From Blastocatellia bacterium (GTDB lineage: Bacteria > Acidobacteriota > Blastocatellia > HR10), in contig DATLZR010000094.1 in NCBI GenBank assembly GCA_035573895.1, positions 1 through 59,348 of the forward strand: a stretch of DNA of 59,348 nt. The letters are read 5' to 3'. Positions 34,800-44,628 of the stretch are shown one piece after another; position 1 is the first letter of the stretch, and every line of letters starts with the position of its first letter. Below the pieces are notes generated by a model that saw nothing but the letters and a program-made list of their open reading frames with translations, had not been told where the DNA came from and did not search any database. A program made the translations under genes and the position numbers.

Positions 34800-35234
34800 T
34801 CATCCTTGTCTCCGGGGACCCCGGGCTTCGGTCAGGAAGTAGACGTTTCGCGCCCGGCTTAAGCGAAGCCGTTCCAGGCAAAATTCAATATAGCGGTAAG
34901 CGGCCCGTCGGTCGCCTTTGACGACGAAAGATCGAGCAGGATTTTGACGGAGCACCTCGGCAATAAACCGATCGAGCTGATCCACATTCTCAATCGTCTG
35001 AGAGACCTCTCCGTCGGTTGCTTTGATCACTCCTTCCGCCGTGACCGTCAGCAAGGCGCTGTTTCGGACGATTTCTTCCCGGTTCACCGACGCGGGCAGG
35101 TCCACGACCGTTTGATCGGTGGAGAAGACCGTCGTGACCAGGAAGAAAATGATGAGCAGGAAGGCGATGTCGGCCATCGAGGCCGTAGGAATGGTGGCAC
35201 TCAAGCGATGGACGTGCCGTCGGACGCGAATCAT
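34800..35234 (-). CDS. exbD: ExbD/TolR family protein (first copy)
   Basis: 144 aa. It shares with the following gene the segment IPTASMADIAFLLIIFF, including the proton-channel Asp, but the periplasmic halves differ (here FVVKGDRRAAYRYIEFCLERLRLS). It could form a mixed dimer with the second copy inside the ExbB pentamer. The gene is 63 bp downstream of exbB. No tonB gene is visible in the window. Confidence 0.92.
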   Translation of the reverse strand: MIRVRRHVHRLSATIPTASMADIAFLLIIFFLVTTVFSTDQTVVDLPASVNREEIVRNSALLTVTAEGVIKATDGEVSQTIENVDQLDRFIAEVLRQNPARSFVVKGDRRAAYRYIEFCLERLRLSRARNVYFLTEARGPRRQG

Positions 35235-35297
35235 GATATTTCGTCTCCGGTTGCCACTCCGACGCCCGGATCTCGCGCCATCCGGGGCCGGGACTTC

Positions 35298-35993
35298 TTA
35301 GTTCGCTGCCGCCGCATAACTGGACGGCCCCTGCTCGATCTCCTTGATCGTTTCCAGGAGCATCGCTCCGGCCGTCTCCATGTTGAGCGAGATCTTGCCC
35401 ACGCGCGTCACGAAGTAGTTGTAGGCGGCTTGAGTGGGGAGTGCGATGATCAACCCGGCGGCGGTCGTGATGAGGGCTTCAGAGATTCCGCCCGCGACAG
35501 CTTTCGGATTTCCCAGGCCCACTTCCGCCACCTTGTCGAAGGCGTTGATCATGCCGGTGACGGTTCCAAGAAATCCAAAGAGCGGAGCAATGTTGGCGAC
35601 CGTCGCCAGGATCCAGAGAAATCGCTCCATGCGAGCGACCTCCTGGGTGGCCACGGCTTCCATGGTTCGCTCGATCTCCTCGATGGGCTTGCCGATCTGA
35701 AGCAAACCCGCTTTTATGGTGTTGGAGATGGGGCCTCCCATCGCATCGCAGATTTTGGTCGCCGTCTCCAGATCTCGCGCATGCAGGGCTCGACGCACCC
35801 GACCGACGATCTCCGCCATATTGTCCTTGATGCGATGGAGCGCCCAGGCGCGTTCGATGATCACCACCAGGCCTGCTAGCGAGCACAAAAGCAGCGGCCA
35901 CATGACCGGCCCGCCGCGCACGAAGTAATCTTTCAGTGTTCCCCAGCCAAAGAGTAACAGGGGAGTGTGAAGAACCTCAGGTCCGATGTTCAC
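35298..35993 (-). CDS. exbB: MotA/TolQ/ExbB proton channel protein
   Basis: 231 aa. Three hydrophobic segments: PVMWPLLLCSLAGLVVIIERAW (about residues 30-50), NIAPLFGFLGTVTGMINAF (about 135-160) and ALITTAAGLIIALPTQAAYNYF (about 175-200). The family signature lies in the second and third segments (TVTGMI, TTAAGL). It is the stator of the TonB or Tol motor and leads an exbB-exbD-exbD operon. The TonB-dependent receptor at 3486 is a possible client. Pairing with TolA/TolB instead cannot be excluded, since neither is present. Confidence 0.93.
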   Translation of the reverse strand: MNIGPEVLHTPLLLFGWGTLKDYFVRGGPVMWPLLLCSLAGLVVIIERAWALHRIKDNMAEIVGRVRRALHARDLETATKICDAMGGPISNTIKAGLLQIGKPIEEIERTMEAVATQEVARMERFLWILATVANIAPLFGFLGTVTGMINAFDKVAEVGLGNPKAVAGGISEALITTAAGLIIALPTQAAYNYFVTRVGKISLNMETAGAMLLETIKEIEQGPSSYAAAAN

Positions 35994-36205
35994 CGTTTCC
36001 TTCTCCCTTCGATTTTTAGCACCGATTTTAATTTAGCGTGCTCCAATGAAAAGTCAAGCAACGCCATTCGATGATGAGAATGTCCCCCTCCGGGTGCGAT
36101 CGCGTTTTCGGTGTTTCCCTCTTACCGCGCGTCTTTCTCTTAATCACCCGTTCTGACCCGGGGGACTTGACGTGGGGAAACGCCAACGTCTCCGATCTCC
36201 TTCGG

Positions 36206-36619
36206 TCACTCACCGATGATTTGCACGATGATGCGTCGGCGTCGGGGACGAGTATCGAAATCCACAAGCACAATCTGTTGCCAGGTACCGAGGAGCAGCT
36301 CCTTTTTGCGAAAGGGGACCGTGAGCGAAGGGCCGATGAGCGATGCCCGCAGGTGGCTGTGTCCATTATCGTCAATGGTGTTGTGCCGATAAGGGTGATT
36401 TTCCGGTATCAGCCGACGCACAGCATCCACCAGGTCGGCGACGACGTTCGGCTCGTATTCGATCGTCGTAATGCCTGCGGTCGAACCGGGAACGAAAATC
36501 GTCACGATACCTGATCCTGCCGAGCTTGAAGCGACGATCCTCGCAACGTCCGCGGTGATGTCTTTAACTTCGTCCCGACCGCGCGTTTCGTATGTCAGCT
36601 CCCGTGTTTCGACCGTCAT
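36206..36619 (-). CDS. YjbQ/UPF0047 family protein
   Basis: 137 aa from ATG 36619, which fits the family start (MTVETRELTYETRGRDEVKDIT). Conserved marks: VTIFVPGSTAGITTIEYEP, HPYRHNTIDDNGHSHLRASLIGPSLTVPF and LGTWQQIVLVDFD. The His and Asp residues in the middle block form the presumed active site. A secondary thiamine-phosphate synthase activity has been reported for members, but the true role is open. It stands alone between exbB and serC. A start 29 codons upstream is possible but breaks family length. Confidence 0.92.
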   Translation of the reverse strand: MTVETRELTYETRGRDEVKDITADVARIVASSSAGSGIVTIFVPGSTAGITTIEYEPNVVADLVDAVRRLIPENHPYRHNTIDDNGHSHLRASLIGPSLTVPFRKKELLLGTWQQIVLVDFDTRPRRRRIIVQIIGE

Positions 36620-36997
36620 AGAGAGCCTAATGCTACGTGATGAAGCACAGGTTTTCAAACCGCTCCCGCCCGACTTCTTCGTCAGGGGCAGACCGACACC
36701 ATCCACCCGACAAGACCTCCTCGCGTGGGTTGGAACACGGAAATGGGGTAATCGGACCGATCTCCACCTGGCCCATCACCGAGAATGTCTACAAGCAGTT
36801 AGTCCCGGTTCGAAGGTAAACGCCAGGGAGCGTCTCTGGGGAGAGCGGGCCACTACCCGGAGAGGGAGCGCGGAGGTTCACCCTTTTGCGGCGAGTCAGG
36901 CTGGGAAACACGGGCCTGCACTCGTCCCCGGTGAATTTCCGGCTGTCCTGACCGCTTGGGGTTGCCGAATGTCTTTTCTCCCCCGGCGGATTCCACC
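36620..36997. other. intergenic region before serC
   Basis: About 380 bp between divergent yjbQ and serC. I find no gene or structured RNA in it apart from the serC promoter at its right edge. Confidence 0.5.
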
Positions 36998-37003
36998 TAT
37001 AAT
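36998..37003 (+). promoter_or_regulatory. -10 box of serC promoter
   Basis: Perfect TATAAT 25 bp before the serC ATG; no strong -35 hexamer is seen at 17 bp. Confidence 0.4.
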
Positions 37004-37027
37004 GACCGGTCAATCGGAGTGAAAGCG

Positions 37028-38131
37028 ATGACACATCCGCGAGTTTACAATTTCTCGGCGGGACCGGCGATGCTCCCTCTTTCCGTGCTTCAGCAGGCAC
37101 GGGAGCATCTCATCAGCCTTCCAGGGGTCGGCATGTCCGTTTTGGAGATCAGTCACCGGTCGAGATGGTTCGAAGAGATTCTGGAGGCCGCGGAGGCGAA
37201 TCTGCGTAAGCTCCTTGGTATACCGCCCCACTATCACGTGCTCTTCCTTCAGGGAGGGGCCAGCCTCCAGTTCTCCATGGTGCCGATGAATTTTCTCCGG
37301 GGACGTGGATCGGCTGATTACATCGTGACGGGCTCCTGGGGCGAGCGAGCTGTTGCCGAGGCCCGTCGCGAAGGACGTGTGCGCATTGCCTGGAGCGGTC
37401 GGGACGAAGGCTATGTCCGCGTACCCTCTCCATCGGAACTGGCGGTTGATTCCTCAGCCGCGTACGTTCATTTCACGTCAAACGAGACGATTCACGGCGT
37501 TCAGTTCGCATCCGAACCGGAGGTCGGCGATGTCCCGCTCATCTGCGACGCCTCTTCGGATTTCCTTTCGCGTCCGCTTCAGATCGAGCGATATGCCCTG
37601 CTCTATGCGGGGGCGCAGAAAAACGCGGGGCCGGCGGGGCTCACCATCGTCATCCTCCGGGATGACCTGCTGGAAGCAGCCGCCCGCAATCTTCCATCCA
37701 TGCTGGATTATCGCGTTCATGCGAGCCACCGGTCGGTATACAACACACCTCCGGTCTTCGCCATTTATATCACCAAGCTTGTCACCGACTGGTTATTGGA
37801 GGAAATCGGCGGCCTGGAAAAAATGGCGGCCCGTAACCGGGAAAAGGCGCGTCTGCTCTACGACACGATTGATCGTAGCGATGGCTTTTATCGCGGCCAC
37901 GCGCGACCCGACAGTCGCTCGATGATGAACGTGACCTGGCGATTGCCCTCTGTCGCTCTGGAAAAAGAGTTTCTGCGCCAGGCCGAGCAACGGGGACTCT
38001 ATGAGCTGAAAGGACATCGCTCCGTCGGGGGATTGCGAGCGTCGCTTTACAATGCCATGCCCCTGGAGGGTGTGCGCGCGCTGTGCGACTTCATGAAGGA
38101 GTTTCAGCACGCTCACTCGGTCGCTCAATGA
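37028..38131 (+). CDS. serC: phosphoserine aminotransferase
   Basis: 367 aa from ATG 37028 with GGAG nine bases before it; a start 24 codons upstream would lie before the -10 box and is rejected. VYNFSAGPAMLPLSVL at the N-terminus is the SerC signature. The PLP lysine is Lys198 in YAGAQKNAGPAGLTIVILR, the same number as in E. coli SerC. The enzyme makes phosphoserine from 3-phosphohydroxypyruvate and glutamate in serine synthesis, and also acts in the DXP route to pyridoxal phosphate. Neither serA nor serB is beside it. Confidence 0.96.
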   Translation: MTHPRVYNFSAGPAMLPLSVLQQAREHLISLPGVGMSVLEISHRSRWFEEILEAAEANLRKLLGIPPHYHVLFLQGGASLQFSMVPMNFLRGRGSADYIVTGSWGERAVAEARREGRVRIAWSGRDEGYVRVPSPSELAVDSSAAYVHFTSNETIHGVQFASEPEVGDVPLICDASSDFLSRPLQIERYALLYAGAQKNAGPAGLTIVILRDDLLEAAARNLPSMLDYRVHASHRSVYNTPPVFAIYITKLVTDWLLEEIGGLEKMAARNREKARLLYDTIDRSDGFYRGHARPDSRSMMNVTWRLPSVALEKEFLRQAEQRGLYELKGHRSVGGLRASLYNAMPLEGVRALCDFMKEFQHAHSVAQ

Positions 38132-39233
38132 TGGAGTCAGTGCGGTCCTCTGCGCCGCATAGAGCGTCGCTGAAGAGCTGAACCTGATCGAATCATTAGC
38201 CGACGTTCTTCAATCCGGCCGCTCTTAGAAACGCCCCGATCCCTCTGGGTATATTTGGTAGGGGTTCCCCTGTGGGTTCTTTCCCCGCCTTGGAAGAAAC
38301 GGTCAATCCCGGCTGTTCGATGGTCACTGGTTTGAGGCTCACGCTCCTCATGTGCATCTCGACACGGCCGAGCGTCCCATCGTAGATAGCCTGGTGACGA
38401 AAGCCGGTGAGATGTGTCCGCCAGGTTCTCGATTGATGCGCACCGGGAGGTTGAGAGCGAGCGGAGCCATCACGCCCCCGCCATCATTGTAAGTTCGTTC
38501 GAGAATCGTCCGGTTCTTCCGCGGATCAATCCCGGTCGCGAGTCGGTCATCAGTATGACTCTGGCGGTAGGACCGACTTTCGAAGTGAACGAGCCGATGG
38601 GTAGATGGCCCGCAGTTTCTCCTGAAAGGGTTCGGGTAGTTTCTGCTGCGAAGGGCCGGAGGACGATGATGGGACCCGCCCATCGCAGTGCCCGTTACGC
38701 ATTCGTATCGTTCCGATTGAAGCCTCTCCAGAACCGCACCCCGCTCAGGTAATGGTAAGTTTCCTCGCGCAACGGTATAGCAAGGTCTCAGCAAATATCA
38801 TGCGGAATGGCGATCGAATCCGAGAGAGTACCGGTATCAACGCGAAAGAGTGAGAGAGTATGTCCTCTTTGAACAAAGAGCCCCTTCTCCTGGTGCCGGG
38901 CGACATGGCCGACCTCCCAGCAGAAGCGGATTGACAATAGGCAGTCGGGATGGGGGGAGTAAATCACCGTTCAGATCGTGCAAAGGATCGAACGTGCACT
39001 GTTGGGGTTCGTGCACCCACTCACAGAAAGTTTGGGTTGAAGAAGGAAGCCATTTCCGTCGGTTTCGTCATCATACGACCCGATGCCATAAAGCGGGCAC
39101 TGGCGTTGCCGTCGGTCTCCATCCGCTCCCCGTGTGCTTCCCGCGCGACGTTACGTTCGTTGCCGATGCCATTGGCCTGTCGAGGAGGGAGGACCATGTT
39201 AATCCACATATCCCGTACAGCCGGTAGTGGCTC
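38132..39233. other. 1.1-kb stretch without a convincing gene
   Basis: Short open frames on both strands lack ribosome sites, family motifs or consistent codon use. I see no tRNA, rRNA, or clear riboswitch. It may be decayed coding sequence. Confidence 0.55.
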
Positions 39234-39262
39234 TTGCTTCGATCTCCGACCTAGGCTAGTCT
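39234..39262 (+). promoter_or_regulatory. promoter for the BMC pentamer gene
   Basis: TTGCTT (39234-39239), 17-bp spacer, TAGTCT (39257-39262). Nine bases separate the -10 from the ATG at 39272, with no ribosome site, so a leaderless transcript is likely, as for the acylase gene at 983. Confidence 0.4.
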
Positions 39263-39271
39263 GATGCCATC

Positions 39272-39559
39272 ATGATTCTGGCGCGAGTCATCGGAAACGT
39301 CGTGGCGACGCAAAAGAACGAGCGGTATCAGGGGGCGCGCATCTTGCTCGTTCAACCCATTACGCCTGACGGGAAGGATCATGGTCACCCCCTGGTTGCG
39401 CTCGATGCGGTGCAGGCCGGGATCGGGGATACCGTGCTGGTCGTTCAAGAGGGATGGTCGGCATCAACGGCGGCAACGGGTGAACCGGGTGCTGCTATTG
39501 ATTCGACCATCGTGGGGGTGGTTGATACAATCGAGTTCGTTGCTGACGAAAAACTGTAA
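39272..39559 (+). CDS. bacterial microcompartment vertex protein (BMC-P, EutN/CcmL family)
   Basis: 95 aa, the normal length of the family. Conserved features: MILARVIGNVVATQKNERYQG, the strand LLVQPITPDG, VALDAVQAGIGDTVLVVQEG, and the closing AAIDSTIVGVVDTIEF. Pentamers of this family cap the vertices of the polyhedral shell. It is transcribed alone, 31 kb from the hexamer gene and cargo dehydrogenase at 8.3-10.6 kb, and next to lpxC. Together the two loci supply the minimum needed for a closed shell. The start codon is set by family alignment and the nearby promoter. Confidence 0.93.
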   Translation: MILARVIGNVVATQKNERYQGARILLVQPITPDGKDHGHPLVALDAVQAGIGDTVLVVQEGWSASTAATGEPGAAIDSTIVGVVDTIEFVADEKL

Positions 39560-39804
39560 TGCCATTGGGGTGGCCGCGCCGCATGTGTTATCTCCGGACA
39601 GGGGTGCGGTCCTCTTTTTGCTATCCCGGTGATACTGTGGCCCATAGACCACACACGTGATGCGTAAGTGCAACATGATTAGGGGTCGCCCGGAAGTGCG
39701 CAAGCGAGAGGGCACTCCCGAAAGTGTTTGAAAACCAAGGGGTCACGCCGAGCCTCATTCCGCGCGCAGGCGGCGGCACAGGAATTGCTAACATATCTGT
39801 TGCT

Positions 39805-40785
39805 ATGCTCACGAGGCAAACAACGATCAAGCGGCCGGTCGAAGTCAAGGGGGTGGGATTGCATACGGGCGTCAGCGTGCGCTTGCGGCTTTGTCCGGCA
39901 CCGGCGTACACCGGGATTGTGTTCTGTCGTACTGATCTGGATCGGTTCGAGATTCCCGCTCGGCCCGAGCACGTAGCGCATGTGAGCTATGCGACAACGC
40001 TCGTTCGCCGGGGAGTCATGATCAGCACGGTCGAGCATTTGCTCTCGGCTCTAGCAGGGTGTGGCGTAGATAATGTACTCATCGAGATTGATTCGCTCGA
40101 GGTGCCGATCCTCGACGGGAGCGCTCTTCCATTTGTCGAGATGATCGAGGCCGCCGGGAAGGTCATTCTCGATGCTCCCCGTTACTATCTCCGCGTGCGC
40201 AAGGTTCTTTCGGTCGAAGAAGGGGACAAGCGGCTGACCCTCAGTCCCCACACGACTTTCTCCGTGTCGGGGACGATTGATTTTCCTCATCCGTTGATCG
40301 GGAGACAAACCCTCACTGTGACGCTTGATGAGCCGACCTATTCGCGTGAGATCGCTCCGGCGCGCACCTTTGGCTTTTTGCGGGAGGTTGAGGGGCTTCG
40401 GCGGATGGGCCTCATCCGTGGCGGGTCACTGGAAAATGCCATTGTTCTTGATGGGGAGAGAATCCTCAATCCCGAAGGGTTGCGCTTTGCCGACGAATTC
40501 GTCCGTCACAAGGTGCTGGATCTCATCGGTGATCTCGCGCTGCTTGGCCATCCTCTGCTCGGTCGGATCGAGGCCGAGCGTCCTGGCCATGCCTTGAATA
40601 CGACGGCCGTGCGGAAACTGTTGAGCGATCCACAGGCCTGGGAACTCACGGAGCTTGATGCTCTGGGTTCCGCCGGCCCCTCGGTAGAGAAGCCGGCCAT
40701 TATCCATGCCGAGACAGCTCACCCCGAAGCCGCTTCCGGTTCGAGAAGTTGGTTGATGGCGTTTAAGAGTTCCTCGATGACGTAA
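39805..40785 (+). CDS. lpxC: UDP-3-O-acyl-N-acetylglucosamine deacetylase
   Basis: 326 aa from ATG 39805; an in-frame ATG 27 codons upstream would add non-family sequence. Starts RQTTIKRPVEVKGVGLHTG as LpxC does. Zinc ligands are His in STVEHLLSAL and His/Asp in FVRHKVLDLIGDLALLG; the C-terminal His is in RPGHALNT. It is the committed step of lipid A synthesis in the cytoplasm and proves an LPS-type outer membrane. Its last 67 bp overlap the 3' end of the convergent histidine kinase gene, and its final residues (from about AETAHPEA) are not conserved in the family. Confidence 0.96.
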   Translation: MLTRQTTIKRPVEVKGVGLHTGVSVRLRLCPAPAYTGIVFCRTDLDRFEIPARPEHVAHVSYATTLVRRGVMISTVEHLLSALAGCGVDNVLIEIDSLEVPILDGSALPFVEMIEAAGKVILDAPRYYLRVRKVLSVEEGDKRLTLSPHTTFSVSGTIDFPHPLIGRQTLTVTLDEPTYSREIAPARTFGFLREVEGLRRMGLIRGGSLENAIVLDGERILNPEGLRFADEFVRHKVLDLIGDLALLGHPLLGRIEAERPGHALNTTAVRKLLSDPQAWELTELDALGSAGPSVEKPAIIHAETAHPEAASGSRSWLMAFKSSSMT

Positions 40786-42821
40786 GGTTTTTGGACAAAC
40801 CGGATGTTTGGCGCCGTCAGAATGTCCTGATCAATGTTTTCGCTGTTATAGCCACTGCTCAAGATGACTTTCACCTGAGGATTGATCCGCGTCAGCCACC
40901 GATAACACATAATTCCGCTCATCTTCGGCATGGTCAGATCGAGGATGACGATATCAATGTCGCTCACCCTCTGCTGGTACGTCTCAAGAGCTTCGGCTGC
41001 GTCCGATGCCGTCAAGGTCTGGAAACCGTAACGGTGAAGGATGGCTTGGGCAACGCGCACAACGGCTGGTTCATCGTCTACGATGAGGAGCGTGCGCCTG
41101 GCCGACGATGAGCCCGGATCAGGCATCGGACTATCAGGTGTACCGGATTCAATCGGAGCGGCGGGAAAAAGCAGCGTGATGCGGGTTCCGGCACCCGGTT
41201 TGCTCTCGACGTCAATGAGCCCTTCAAAGCTTCTCACCACGCCGTAGACAATCGCTAAACCCAATCCCGTTCCCCGACCGACCTCCTTGGTGGTGAAAAA
41301 GGGATCGAAAATACGTCGCAAGTTCTCTTCGGCGATTCCCACGCCGGTGTCGCTGACGCTGAGGGCAACGAACTCGCCCGAACGCGCTTCCCCAAGCAGT
41401 GGACGGAACGTGTGCGCGTCAATCAGCCTGTTCTCCGTCTCCAGCGTGAGGGTTCCTCCTAGCGGCATGGCGTCGCGGGCGTTGATGCAAAGGTTGACCA
41501 CCGCCTGCTCGATCTGAGCCGGATCGGCTACGATTGGCCAAAGGTCATCGGCTTTTTTCAGATGGATCGTAATGGTGGGATCAAAGGTCGGGCGGAGAAA
41601 CCGCACCACTTTCTCGACGATCACATTGAGGTTGATCCGCGCCGGGCGGGTCGAAATCTGGCGACTAAAGGTGAGAAGTTGTGTCGTCAACTCAGCCGCG
41701 CGTTTAGCTGCCTGCTCGATCTGCATCAGAGCCTCCCATCGGGGATCGCCCGGACTGGCTTCCCCAAGGAGCAGGGAGGCGTATCCGAGAATCACCGTCA
41801 GTAAGTTGTTGAAGTGGTGGGCGACACCCGCTGCCAGTGTCCCGACGCTCTCCAATCGCTGGGCCTGAACCAACTGTCGCTCCAGCGCTTTTTTCTCCGT
41901 CACGTCAATCAGCGTCCCTTCGTAATAGAGAACTTTTCCCCGGCGATCTGTCACCGCACGGGCATGTTCTTCGACAATGACAACGGTCCCATTTTTTCGT
42001 TTGAGGGCGAACTGAACTCCGGTCAATCTTCCCGTTCGATGCAGTTCAGCGATATTCCTTCGCCGCACGGCGGGATCGAGATAGAGCGTCCGCTCAATGT
42101 CCACCTGCAGTAGCTCATCCAGAGAATCATATCCGAGCATTTTGACGAGAGCGGGATTGGCGGCGAGGATTTTTCCCTCCGGCGTGCTTTGATACATTCC
42201 GACGACGGCTTTTTCGAACATCTCGCGGTATCGCTCTTCGGAGCGGTGGAGGTGTTCGATCAGCTCGGCTTGCCGCAGGGCAATACCGATGTGATGGGTA
42301 ACGGTCCTGACCAGATTAATCTCGGAGGGATTCCAGGAGCGCTGACGGTTCACGATGCCGATGCAGGTGATAGCCTTGAGCACTCCGTCTTGTTCGACCG
42401 CGGCATAGAGGGCGGATCGTGTCCCGAGGGGCTGATACACGCGGGAATAGTAGGGGCGGGTGAGGGGATCATTCTCCACGTCAGCGATGGCGAGAACTCC
42501 CTGATCGCGGACGACCCGAACCAGTTCGCGGAATTCGGACAGCGCATATCTCCGGAGAGCCGAGGGAACACCCGGTTTAAGAAACTCATGCACCGGTTCG
42601 ATGATATCCTCGGCTTCTCGCACTGTGAAAAACAGGCAGCGATCGGCGTCCAGCAAGCGAGCGAGGGCCTCGGTCGCCGCCCGCGTGACGGTGCGCACAT
42701 CGGATGACCGATGAATCTCCAGAGCTAGCCGATCGAGAAGGGCGTCTCGTTCCTTCAGGGGAGACGACTCGGTGATCTCGTGAGATTCGGCGGTATCGGT
42801 TGTGGGGTCAGGCTCTTTCAT
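40719..42821 (-). CDS. hybrid sensor histidine kinase (GAF-PAS-HisKA-HATPase-REC)
   Basis: 700 aa from the ATG at 42821 (GAGGTG upstream), which lies 7 bp after the BON gene's stop; upstream frame sequence overlaps that gene and is rejected. Order: GAF domain (about 30-175, with ADRCLFFTV), PAS (about 190-310, [32 protein letters not shown]), HisKA with the phospho-His in [10 protein letters not shown], HATPase with [17 protein letters not shown] and [11 protein letters not shown], then a receiver with phospho-Asp in [14 protein letters not shown]. There is no transmembrane segment, so it is cytoplasmic. The receiver attached to the kinase suggests relay to an unlinked output. It is likely co-transcribed after the BON gene. 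Confidence 0.94.
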   Translation of the reverse strand: MKEPDPTTDTAESHEITESSPLKERDALLDRLALEIHRSSDVRTVTRAATEALARLLDADRCLFFTVREAEDIIEPVHEFLKPGVPSALRRYALSEFRELVRVVRDQGVLAIADVENDPLTRPYYSRVYQPLGTRSALYAAVEQDGVLKAITCIGIVNRQRSWNPSEINLVRTVTHHIGIALRQAELIEHLHRSEERYREMFEKAVVGMYQSTPEGKILAANPALVKMLGYDSLDELLQVDIERTLYLDPAVRRRNIAELHRTGRLTGVQFALKRKNGTVVIVEEHARAVTDRRGKVLYYEGTLIDVTEKKALERQLVQAQRLESVGTLAAGVAHHFNNLLTVILGYASLLLGEASPGDPRWEALMQIEQAAKRAAELTTQLLTFSRQISTRPARINLNVIVEKVVRFLRPTFDPTITIHLKKADDLWPIVADPAQIEQAVVNLCINARDAMPLGGTLTLETENRLIDAHTFRPLLGEARSGEFVALSVSDTGVGIAEENLRRIFDPFFTTKEVGRGTGLGLAIVYGVVRSFEGLIDVESKPGAGTRITLLFPAAPIESGTPDSPMPDPGSSSARRTLLIVDDEPAVVRVAQAILHRYGFQTLTASDAAEALETYQQRVSDIDIVILDLTMPKMSGIMCYRWLTRINPQVKVILSSGYNSENIDQDILTAPNIRFVQKPYVIEELLNAINQLLEPEAASG

Positions 42822-42828
42822 TGCATCG

Positions 42829-43449
42829 TCACCTCGCAACCTCAAGATCGTTGACGACCTCCCTGACGCCCTCCACCTCACGAGCGATTCTCTCAGCCAG
42901 CAACTTTTCCGCGAGATTTCGCACCGTGCCACTGAGTCGTACCACGCCTTCCCGACTGGTGACCTTGATGGTCCTGATGTCAAATGCATCCGTGCGATAG
43001 AGGGCGAATTCCACTTCCTTGGAGAGTCGAAGATCCGGATCTTCCTTCGCCGGTGCCGGGGAGCGACTCGGTGCGGCTGTTTGCGAGATCGCAAGATGCA
43101 GGCTAAGTGTCCTGACGCCTGCCACACTTTTCACCAACCTCTCCACCGCCGCCTGTTCTGCTGTAGTGGGAACAATCCCCGTGACGGTGACAGCTCCCTC
43201 GGAGACGACGAACTCCAGCGGAAGATTTCGCAGGGTCGGATCCTTGAGTACGGCCTTCAGGATGGCTGCCTCTATTTCCGCATCTGACGGTTGGCGGAGC
43301 CTGGTCCCTATCCTTCCTCCGGTCAGCCTGCCTACCCTCTCCCTGAGATGGAGCGAACTGAGGTCAGCGTAATGAGAGAAAGCTACCAGGGCTGCCCCTG
43401 TGAGGATGAGGATGATCAAAACCCATCCTTTAGCCGTCAATCGTACCAT
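42829..43449 (-). CDS. protein with two BON domains, membrane-anchored
   Basis: 206 aa. An N-terminal hydrophobic helix (GWVLIILILTGAALVAF, residues 8-24) anchors it. Two BON domains follow at about 55-120 (AEIEAAILKAVLKDPTLRN, VSEGAVTVTGIVPTTAEQAAVERL) and 135-205 (KEVEFALYRTDAFDIRTIKV, REGVVRLSGTVRNLAEKLLAERIA, EGVREVVNDLEV). BON domains bind phospholipid or anionic surfaces in the periplasm, as in OsmY. The gene runs into the histidine kinase with only 7 bp between them, so the pair may share regulation. Confidence 0.9.
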   Translation of the reverse strand: MVRLTAKGWVLIILILTGAALVAFSHYADLSSLHLRERVGRLTGGRIGTRLRQPSDAEIEAAILKAVLKDPTLRNLPLEFVVSEGAVTVTGIVPTTAEQAAVERLVKSVAGVRTLSLHLAISQTAAPSRSPAPAKEDPDLRLSKEVEFALYRTDAFDIRTIKVTSREGVVRLSGTVRNLAEKLLAERIAREVEGVREVVNDLEVAR

Positions 43450-43645
43450 GCCTGAAGCCTAGCGAAACTCCGTTGCCTCGTCAATTGGCCTGCCTGAAGC
43501 GAAAAAGTCCGATATTCTTGCAGGCCGGGGTGGGAGAGACTCCCCATCTTTCGGACTCAAAAGGGCCGATCCGTCCCTCCGTGCGTAGCTGCCGTGCATG
43601 AAGGGGGAGATCGCTCGGCGGGAGCATTTCAGCAAAGAGAAGAAG

Positions 43646-43722
43646 TGGTGCACCCGGCGTGATTCGAACACGCGGCCTTCGGATTCGTAGTCCGACGCTC
43701 TATCCAACTGAGCTACGGGTGC
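43646..43722 (-). tRNA. tRNA-Arg (anticodon ACG)
   Basis: 77 nt including encoded CCA. Acceptor arms GCACCCG / CGGGTGC pair fully; the D-arm has AGCTCAGTTGGATAGAGC, the anticodon loop CTACGAA, and the T-loop TTCGAAT. ACG reads CGN arginine codons after inosine modification. Confidence 0.97.
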
Positions 43723-43739
43723 ACCATGTGGCGACCCAG

Positions 43740-44628
43740 CGGCACACAGAATAACATCGTCACGGCTTTCCTGTCCAGACCGACAGGCCAACCTAACCGG
43801 CTCGGCTTCGGTTCGGGAAAATCTCGGGCTTGACTATGAGCCAATAAAAGAGATTCGATGCCCAATGGCTAAGGCTGATGGCGTTTCTCCTGGAGGCGAT
43901 CGCAAGAACCTAACGGCAGGCACTCACCTCTTCGGGAAGGTCCTCTGAAAATCCTTCCAGAGGGCCTCCCCACCCTTGAGGGAAGAGTTCGCAATGACCT
44001 CCAAAAGCTCGCTCATGGGCCGTTGGGCTTTTCTAGAGAGCTGATCTTTGCCCTGAGCGCGCAGGCCAGTCGCTAGCGACACTTCAGGCATCGGCAAGGC
44101 GAGGGGAGAATCAGGGGGGTGAAGATACGTCCCGGCCATAAGCTGCCGTCCTTATCGAATTGAGCCGCACGAGCCCCCCGAAGGGAATCAATACCTTCAC
44201 AGGTTCCCGCGGGACGGTATCTTTCACCCGAACCAGTCAAGTCTGTCGCTTCCCGACCAGGGGGGATTCAGTGAACAGCCAGAGGCTTCGGCCATCCCTG
44301 ACGCGACCTATGGATGACACAGCAGATCACCGCCTCGCCCGGTCGGGATCCGAAGCGATCTATGGACTTTTCTCCATCGCTTGCTATCATTGCTGGCCTA
44401 TCATGTCAGGGATCGGGCACGATCATATCCGGATAGCACTCCTTCTGTTGTGGGGATGGTCGGCAGCGAGCCGGCGACGGCAACGCGCTCAGTCGGCAGG
44501 CGGCCTCTGCATGATTGACCTCGAATCAGAACTTCATCTCTTTGGCATCCATGACGTGTTCACACCGAACCGTCAACGAGCCCGCAAGACGCGGGCGCTT
44601 GCAAGAGATTTTTGGAGGAAACAGGAAG
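43740..44628. other. gap between tRNA-Arg and the M28 peptidase gene
   Basis: About 0.9 kb. A 71-codon minus-strand frame (43924-44139) has no clear ribosome site or relatives I recognise. A small hairpin CCCGC-AAGAC-GCGGG (44581-44595) precedes the peptidase ribosome site. Nothing else supported. Confidence 0.5.

Noticed and set aside
38132-39233. Possible gene in the 1.1-kb gap after serC
   Set aside because: Frames on both strands overlap one another, lack ribosome sites and show no motifs.
43924-44139. 71-codon minus-strand frame near tRNA-Arg
   Set aside because: No ribosome site, no relatives known to me, atypical Pro/Leu-rich start.
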